20,514 nucleotides of DNA from positions 1 to 20,514 of the forward strand of contig CAYNKL010000070.1 in NCBI GenBank assembly GCA_964397775.1. Reading direction: 5' to 3'. Numbering within the stretch: position 1 is the first letter of the stretch; every line of letters starts with the position of its first letter. The translations under genes were made by a program, and so were the position numbers. This document shows, one piece after another, positions 16,829 through 20,514 of this stretch. Under the pieces are notes generated by a model, which worked only from the letters and a program-made list of their open reading frames with translations, was not told the DNA's origin and did not search any database. The stretch is from Allosediminivita sp964397775. GTDB taxonomy: Bacteria; Pseudomonadota; Alphaproteobacteria; Rhodobacterales; Rhodobacteraceae.

Positions 16829-16853
16829 CGGAACGTGCTCGGATTTTATCCGG

Positions 16854-17819
16854 TCAGTGTGCGGTGCGCATCTCGGCCAGATGGGCGGCGCAGCCGGTGA
16901 GGGCGGCGTAGTCGTCGGTCACCAGCCGCACCGGGAACTGGCGCATGAACTCGGAGAAGCGGCCCTTGTCGCAGAAGGCGGCCTCGAACCCGTTGGTGGC
17001 GAGATGCGGCGCGAAGTGGCGCGCCACGCCGCCGATCAGGTAGATGCCGCCGAAGGGCAGGGTGATCAGCGCGAGGTTGCCCGCCGCGCGGCCGAGGAAG
17101 CGCACGAAATGCGCCACGGCCTGTGCCGCGAGCGGATCGGTCGCGACACTGTCCATGATCGCCGCGGCCTCCTTGGGGTGCGCCCCGGCCTCGGAGGCGA
17201 GCCAAGCGTAGAGATGCTCGAAGCCACGGCCTGACAGGACCTCTTCAAGGCCGGGCTGGCCGTGGTCATGTTCGAGGTGATCGCGCAGGAAGGCCATGAG
17301 GCGCAGCTCTTCCTCGCTCTGAAGCGGCAGCGTGACATGGCCGGCTTCGGACGGGGGGACAAGGGTGCGGTCGCCAAGGCGGAAGACCGGGGCCGCGTTC
17401 ATGCCGGTGCCCACACCGATCACCAGCCGTGCGGCGTTCGGGCTTGCCGGGGCGCCGGGCAGGATGTCGGTTACCTCGGCTTCTGGGATGTGACCCAGGG
17501 CGTGCCCCTGCGCCTGAAGGTCGTTGAGCACGGTGACGGTTTCCGCCCCGGTGGCGCCGCCGATCAGCGTGCGGTCGATTTCCCAGTCGCGGTTGGTCAG
17601 GTGGCCGTGCCCATCGCGCACGGGACCGGCCACCGCCACGCTGGCGGCGGCGGGGGTGGCGCCGGTTTCCGCGATGAAGGCGCGCAGGACGGCCGCGAGG
17701 CTGTCGTAGGCGTCGTTGCGGAACTTGCGCACGCTGTCGGGCAGGAGCAGGCCGTCCTCGGCCAGCGCGACGCGGGTATTGGTGCCGCCGACGTCGGCGA
17801 CCAGACAGCTCTCGCTCAT
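16854..17819 (-). CDS. glk: Glucokinase
   Basis: Glk phosphorylates glucose with ATP to glucose 6-phosphate in the cytosol. The 321-residue protein matches the bacterial group A (E. coli-like) glucokinases: phosphate-1 loop ADVGGTNTRVAL (8-19), VAGPVRDGHGHLTNRDWEID (63-82), catalytic aspartate D100 in VLNDLQAQGHAL, GVGTGMNAAPVF (135-146) and the SEAGH segment at 157-161. The C-terminal IYLIGGVARHFAPHLA is also typical. It is the third gene of the lacI-bgl-glk operon, with the start five bases after the bgl stop and AAGGA (17829-17833) inside the last bgl codons. Its job is probably to trap glucose released by the neighbouring beta-glucosidase; this fits a strain importing sugars by ABC transport rather than by the phosphotransferase system (inference). 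Confidence 0.95.
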   Translation of the reverse strand: MSESCLVADVGGTNTRVALAEDGLLLPDSVRKFRNDAYDSLAAVLRAFIAETGATPAAASVAVAGPVRDGHGHLTNRDWEIDRTLIGGATGAETVTVLNDLQAQGHALGHIPEAEVTDILPGAPASPNAARLVIGVGTGMNAAPVFRLGDRTLVPPSEAGHVTLPLQSEEELRLMAFLRDHLEHDHGQPGLEEVLSGRGFEHLYAWLASEAGAHPKEAAAIMDSVATDPLAAQAVAHFVRFLGRAAGNLALITLPFGGIYLIGGVARHFAPHLATNGFEAAFCDKGRFSEFMRQFPVRLVTDDYAALTGCAAHLAEMRTAH

Positions 17820-17824
17820 GCGGT

Positions 17825-19144
17825 TCAGTCCTTCAGGGCCTTTGCGAGCGCGTGGTACGAGGCTTTGGGCGTGCGTTCAAGGCTGTCGAAATCCACATGC
17901 ACGAGACCGAAGCGCTTCTCGTAGCCGAGCGACCATTCGTAATTGTCCATGAGCGACCAGATGTAATAGCCCTTCACGGGCACGCCTTCGTCCGCCGCGC
18001 GTTTGACCGAATGCATGTGATCGTCGAGGTAGTCGATGCGCGGCTGGTCGTTCACCGCGCCATCCTCGATCACGTCGGGCGAGGCGAGGCCGTTTTCGGT
18101 GACATAGAGCGGCAGGTCGCCGGTGTATTCCTTCGCGGTGCGTGTGAGGAAGTTGTAGAGCCCCTCGGGATAGATCTCCCAGCCCATGAGGGTCTTGGGC
18201 AGCGGGCCTTCGACCTCTTCGAGGTGCGGCCAGGGCTCGTCGTTGGCGGCAATGACCTTGCGGGTGTAGTAGTTGATGCCACACCAGTCGACCTTCTGGC
18301 TGATGAGGCCCATGTCGTCCTGCCAGTTGGCGGGCATGTGCGGCTCCAGCCCCTCGAGCACGTTCTTCGGGTATTCGCCCTTGAAGACGCCGCCCAGGAA
18401 CCAGCGGTTGTAGATGCCGTCGTAGCGGTCGGCGGCGGCGCGGGTGGCCTCGCTGTCGTCGGCGGGGGTGGACCACTCGAAGTTGAAGACACCGCCGAGG
18501 TTCTTGAGGCCGAGACCGCGCATGACCTCGATTGACCGCCCGTGGGCGAGCAGCACGTGGTGCATGGCGCGCGCGGTGGCGCGCACGTCGCGGATGCCGG
18601 GGGCCTGAAGCCCCATGAAGTGGCTGAGCCAGGCCACGCACCAGGGTTCGTTGATGGGGGCCACGGAATACATCCGGTCGCCGATGCGCGACATGATGGT
18701 CTCGGTGAATTCGGCGAAGTGGTCGGCGATGTCGCGGTTGCGCCAGCCGCCCTTGTCGGCCAGCGGCGAGGGCAGTTCCCAGTGGTAGAGCGTGGCGCAG
18801 GGCTTGATGCCGCGTTCCAGCATGGCATCGGTGAGCCGGTCGTAGAAATCGAGCCCTTCGGGGTTCACCGTCTTGCCGTCGGGCATGACCCGTGCCCAGG
18901 AGGTCGAGAAGCGGTAGCAGTCGAAGCCCGCTGCGGCCACGAGGTCGAGGTCGGCCTCGTACCGGTGGTAGTGGTCGCAGGCCGTGGCGCCGTTTTCGGC
19001 CCGCACCACGTTGCCCGGCGTGGCGGCGTAGTCGTCCCAGTGGGTGCGCCCGGCGCCGCCGAAGGCGTGGCCCTCGATCTGGTAGGACGAGGTGGCGGTG
19101 CCGAAGAGGAAACCTTCGGGGAAATCGGACCTGCGATATTTCAT
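17825..19144 (-). CDS. GH1 family beta-glucosidase
   Basis: The 439-residue protein fits the glycoside hydrolase family 1 (beta/alpha)8 barrel in length and motifs. It opens with FPEGFLFGTATSSYQIEGH (the family N-terminal signature), has the general acid/base glutamate E166 in INEPW, the nucleophile E350 in YVTENG, the pair YHWELP near 120, and the subsite tryptophan motif SLMDNYEWSLGYEKRFGLVHVD near the C-terminus. The E-W after DNY favours glucosides over 6-phospho-sugars. There is no signal peptide, so it acts in the cytosol on imported cellobiose or other beta-glucosides; the exact substrate cannot be read. The ATG has GAGGA five bases upstream, and the gene starts seven bases after the lacI stop and ends five bases before glk. 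Confidence 0.95.
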   Translation of the reverse strand: MKYRRSDFPEGFLFGTATSSYQIEGHAFGGAGRTHWDDYAATPGNVVRAENGATACDHYHRYEADLDLVAAAGFDCYRFSTSWARVMPDGKTVNPEGLDFYDRLTDAMLERGIKPCATLYHWELPSPLADKGGWRNRDIADHFAEFTETIMSRIGDRMYSVAPINEPWCVAWLSHFMGLQAPGIRDVRATARAMHHVLLAHGRSIEVMRGLGLKNLGGVFNFEWSTPADDSEATRAAADRYDGIYNRWFLGGVFKGEYPKNVLEGLEPHMPANWQDDMGLISQKVDWCGINYYTRKVIAANDEPWPHLEEVEGPLPKTLMGWEIYPEGLYNFLTRTAKEYTGDLPLYVTENGLASPDVIEDGAVNDQPRIDYLDDHMHSVKRAADEGVPVKGYYIWSLMDNYEWSLGYEKRFGLVHVDFDSLERTPKASYHALAKALKD

Positions 19145-19151
19145 GAAATCC

Positions 19152-20177
19152 TCAAACTGGGGCTGGGCCGGTGGAGGCGCCCAGGATGAACTCGGCCTCC
19201 ATCAGGCGGGTGGGTCTAGGCGCCTGGGGCGCCGCGATCATCGAAAGCAGCATCTGTGCGGCGTGGCGTCCGGCCTCGCGCACCGAAGAGCGGGTGGCGG
19301 TGAAGATCGGCACGTCGGCGCCGTTCTTCATGTAGCTGAGGTCGTCGTCGTGGGTGACGATCGATACGTCGCGCCCGGGGATCAGGCCGAGCTCCTGCAC
19401 CGCGCGGCGCACACCGATGGCCGCGATCAGGGAGGAGACGAGAAAGGCGGTGGGCGCGTCCTTGCCATGGAGCAGTTCGAGGGCGACCTCGTGGCCGAAG
19501 AGTTCTGTCATCTCGCCGGCACACATGCGGGCGGGATCAGGCTGGACGTCGTGTGCGGCCAGCGCCGTCTCGTAGCCCAGCCGGCGGCGGTGGGCGAAGT
19601 CCATGTCCTCGTGGCCGTTGATCAGCGCAATGCGGCGGTGGCCGAGGTCGAGCAGGTGGGTGGTCGCACGCTCGAAGGCGCGTTCGCTGTTGCTGTCGAC
19701 CCAGGCGTAGGGTTCCTCGATGCGGCTGGCGCGGCCGTGCACGACGAAGGGCAGGCCGAGGCTGTTGAGCAGCGAGATCCGGCCATCGTCGAGGCGGGGG
19801 CCGTGCACGACCATGCCGTCGACATTGCCGCGCGCCCGGATCGAGCGGTAGAGATCTTCTTCGCCGCCTTCTCCAACAAGGCTCATGACCATGTCGTAGC
19901 CGGAGGCGGCGTAGACCTCGCCTGCGCCGGAGATGAAGTCGCCGAAGACGGGGTTCACCATCTGGTGGCGGTCGGAGACGGGAATCACGTGGCCGATGGC
20001 CATGCTGCGCCCGGTGGCGAGCCCCTTGGCGCGCGAGTTGGGGCTGTAGTTCAGTTCGCGCGCGGTCCGGATGACCCGCTGCCGCGTGGCCTCGCTGACC
20101 TCGGGGTAGCCGTTCAGCGCGCGGCTGACGGTCGTCTGGGACAGCTGGAGGTGCTCTGCGAGCTGGCGGAGGTTCAT
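19152..20177 (-). CDS. LacI family transcriptional regulator of the glucoside locus
   Basis: From the ATG at 20177 the protein has 341 residues. The N-terminal helix-turn-helix with hinge (NLRQLAEHLQLSQTTVSRAL, then NGYPEVSEATRQRV) is typical of the LacI/GalR family, and the hinge helix segment NSRAKGLATGRS precedes the periplasmic-binding-protein-like ligand domain (about 60-335, with DGMVVHGPRLDD and DVSIVTHDDDLSYM). The sequence resembles sugar-operon regulators such as rhizobial AglR (from memory), so a glucoside ligand is likely, by inference also from the neighbours. A GTG at 20186 would add three residues; neither start has a clear ribosome site. The first operator (20189-20204) lies just before the start, suggesting autorepression. 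It is the first gene of the lacI-bgl-glk operon. Confidence 0.93.
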   Translation of the reverse strand: MNLRQLAEHLQLSQTTVSRALNGYPEVSEATRQRVIRTARELNYSPNSRAKGLATGRSMAIGHVIPVSDRHQMVNPVFGDFISGAGEVYAASGYDMVMSLVGEGGEEDLYRSIRARGNVDGMVVHGPRLDDGRISLLNSLGLPFVVHGRASRIEEPYAWVDSNSERAFERATTHLLDLGHRRIALINGHEDMDFAHRRRLGYETALAAHDVQPDPARMCAGEMTELFGHEVALELLHGKDAPTAFLVSSLIAAIGVRRAVQELGLIPGRDVSIVTHDDDLSYMKNGADVPIFTATRSSVREAGRHAAQMLLSMIAAPQAPRPTRLMEAEFILGASTGPAPV

Positions 20178-20188
20178 GGGGGGCACGA

Positions 20189-20204
20189 TTCAAAGCGCTT
20201 TCAA
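20189..20204. promoter_or_regulatory. LacI-type operator O1, beside the lacI start
   Basis: The 16-bp near-palindrome TTCAAAGCGCTTTCAA has the perfect core AAAGCGCTTT with central CG, as in LacI/GalR-family operators. One symmetric base pair (C20191/C20202) is broken. It is 12 bp upstream of the lacI ATG, where a bound repressor would block its own transcript. Confidence 0.8.
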
Positions 20205-20212
20205 TTTCCGGG

Positions 20213-20241
20213 ACGATACACGTAAAACCTGTGCCCGGAAA
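20213..20241 (-). promoter_or_regulatory. Candidate promoter of the lacI-bgl-glk operon
   Basis: On the minus strand TATCGT (20218-20213) could be a -10, with TTTCCG (20241-20236) 17 bp upstream as a poor -35. The implied transcription start near 20206 would put operator O1 over the first transcribed bases and leave a leader of only about 20-30 nt. Confidence 0.3.
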
Positions 20242-20265
20242 AGAGGCTTTGCAAAGTCGTCTTTT
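20239..20265. promoter_or_regulatory. Unassigned 27-bp dyad between the two operators
   Basis: The inner 10 bp CTTTGCAAAG (20247-20256) is a perfect palindrome, and it is flanked by AAAAGA (20239-20244) and TCTTTT (20260-20265), which are also complementary. The centre (GC, not CG) differs from the LacI-type operators. It may bind another regulator or be a hairpin in the RNA. Confidence 0.45.
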
Positions 20266-20312
20266 AGCTGCGGCGCAGCATAATTCGTAAGGCTTGCAAT
20301 GACGGTTACCGA

Positions 20313-20341
20313 TTGACAGTGTGGCGTCAAGCGCGGACGGT
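20313..20341 (+). promoter_or_regulatory. Candidate promoter of the transporter gene
   Basis: TTGACA (20313-20318) is a perfect -35 hexamer. The -10 position 17 bp on is GACGGT, which is poor, so an activator or alternative spacing may be involved. The second operator lies directly after it, at about +1 to +13. Confidence 0.4.
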
Positions 20342-20349
20342 GTTTGCGT

Positions 20350-20361
20350 CAAAGCGCTTTG
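20350..20361. promoter_or_regulatory. LacI-type operator O2, upstream of the transporter gene
   Basis: CAAAGCGCTTTG is a perfect 12-bp palindrome whose core is identical to that of O1. The two centres are 159 bp apart. It lies about 90 bp upstream of the ATG at 20451 and just after the candidate -35/-10 region, so binding would repress the transporter arm. Confidence 0.8.
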
Positions 20362-20450
20362 GGAGGTCGGGGGCGTTTTCCCGGCTCAACCGCCGCGATA
20401 CTCAGAACCGGTGCCCCACGAGGGTGCGCATTACGGGAGGAAGATTTATC

Positions 20451-20514
20451 ATGAAATCCGCACTTTTGACCGGAGCCGCTGCGCTGGCGCTTTTTGCCGG
20501 CACAGCCCAGGCGC
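20451..20514 (+). CDS. N-terminal fragment of an exported protein, probable sugar ABC transporter solute-binding protein
   Basis: Only 21 codons are in the window. They start with MKSALLTGAAAL and end AGTAQA, a typical Sec signal peptide: a lysine, a hydrophobic core and an A-x-A cleavage site. GGGAGGAAG (20435-20443) is a strong ribosome site seven bases upstream of the ATG. The divergent placement opposite a LacI regulator, beta-glucosidase and glucokinase, with a shared operator, suggests the periplasmic binding protein of a glucoside ABC transporter. The identity cannot be proven from the signal peptide alone. The gene continues past the right edge. Confidence 0.7.
   Translation, partial: MKSALLTGAAALALFAGTAQA

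Larger units (their letters stand above)
16507..16853. other. Intergenic region between uspA and glk, promoter region of uspA
   Basis: This 347-bp gap holds the glk terminator at its right end (16796-16828) and the upstream region of uspA. On the minus strand, TATAGT (16700-16705) is a fair -10 hexamer, and the 13-bp palindrome TTTCGGGCCGAAA (16720-16732) covers the place of a -35 element, so it may be an activator or repressor site. That would give a 5' leader of almost 190 nt. The proximal part is rich in A and C and has no convincing gene, RNA structure or repeat. Confidence 0.4.
20187..20450. other. Divergent control region between lacI and the transporter gene
   Basis: This 264-bp gap has no gene. 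It holds two copies of AAAGCGCTTT, a long dyad around 20251, a small hairpin (GCTGC-GGC-GCAGC, 20267-20279), and candidate promoters for both directions. It is more AT-rich than its surroundings, as expected of a regulated promoter region. Confidence 0.7.

Overview
The window reads as chromosome of a GC-rich alphaproteobacterium, most likely a Rhodobacteraceae (roseobacter-type) marine bacterium. The evidence is the DUF4167 protein, the fused lptF-lptG-lptD-surA-pdxA-rsmA gene order beside pepA-holC, and two copies of a 64-bp hairpin repeat that I recognise as common between genes in this family. No tRNA, rRNA, insertion sequence, integrase, CRISPR array or phage gene was found. Almost all of it is housekeeping or catabolic DNA on three strand blocks.

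Left end (1-1111, + strand): the last 44 codons of a protein ending in an EGF-like, six-cysteine module, unusual for a bacterium, then a DUF4167 protein with a long, highly charged tail. Envelope block (1130-8629, - strand): lptF, lptG, lptD, surA, pdxA and rsmA. The first five are chained by stop/start overlaps of 4-13 nt, so they look like one translationally coupled operon for lipopolysaccharide export and outer-membrane biogenesis, with vitamin B6 and ribosome-maturation genes at the end. Divergent from it (8764-11141, + strand) are pepA, holC (DNA polymerase III chi) and a GNAT acetyltransferase. The lptFG/pepA-holC divergent pair is the same as in E. coli.

Middle block (11138-16506, - strand): a membrane-anchored retropepsin-like protease, a MarC-family membrane protein, an ABC-F ATPase, then a UspA protein followed by a sodium:alanine/glycine symporter with a strong Rho-independent terminator.

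Right end (16796-20514): a sugar-catabolism locus. A LacI-type regulator, a GH1 beta-glucosidase and a glucokinase form a tight - strand operon ending in a strong terminator. Divergently, a gene starting at 20451 begins with a signal peptide and is probably the solute-binding protein of a sugar ABC transporter. Two copies of the LacI-type palindrome AAAGCGCTTT sit in the intergenic region, one beside each gene start. The likely logic is uptake of a glucoside, hydrolysis by the GH1 enzyme, phosphorylation of the released glucose by Glk, and control of both arms by the LacI protein.

Nothing here clearly amounts to a new defence or mobile system. The points most worth a second look are the EGF-like C-terminus, the twin-operator control region with a third unexplained dyad, the 64-bp repeat, the fused envelope operon, and the four-cysteine layout of LptD.
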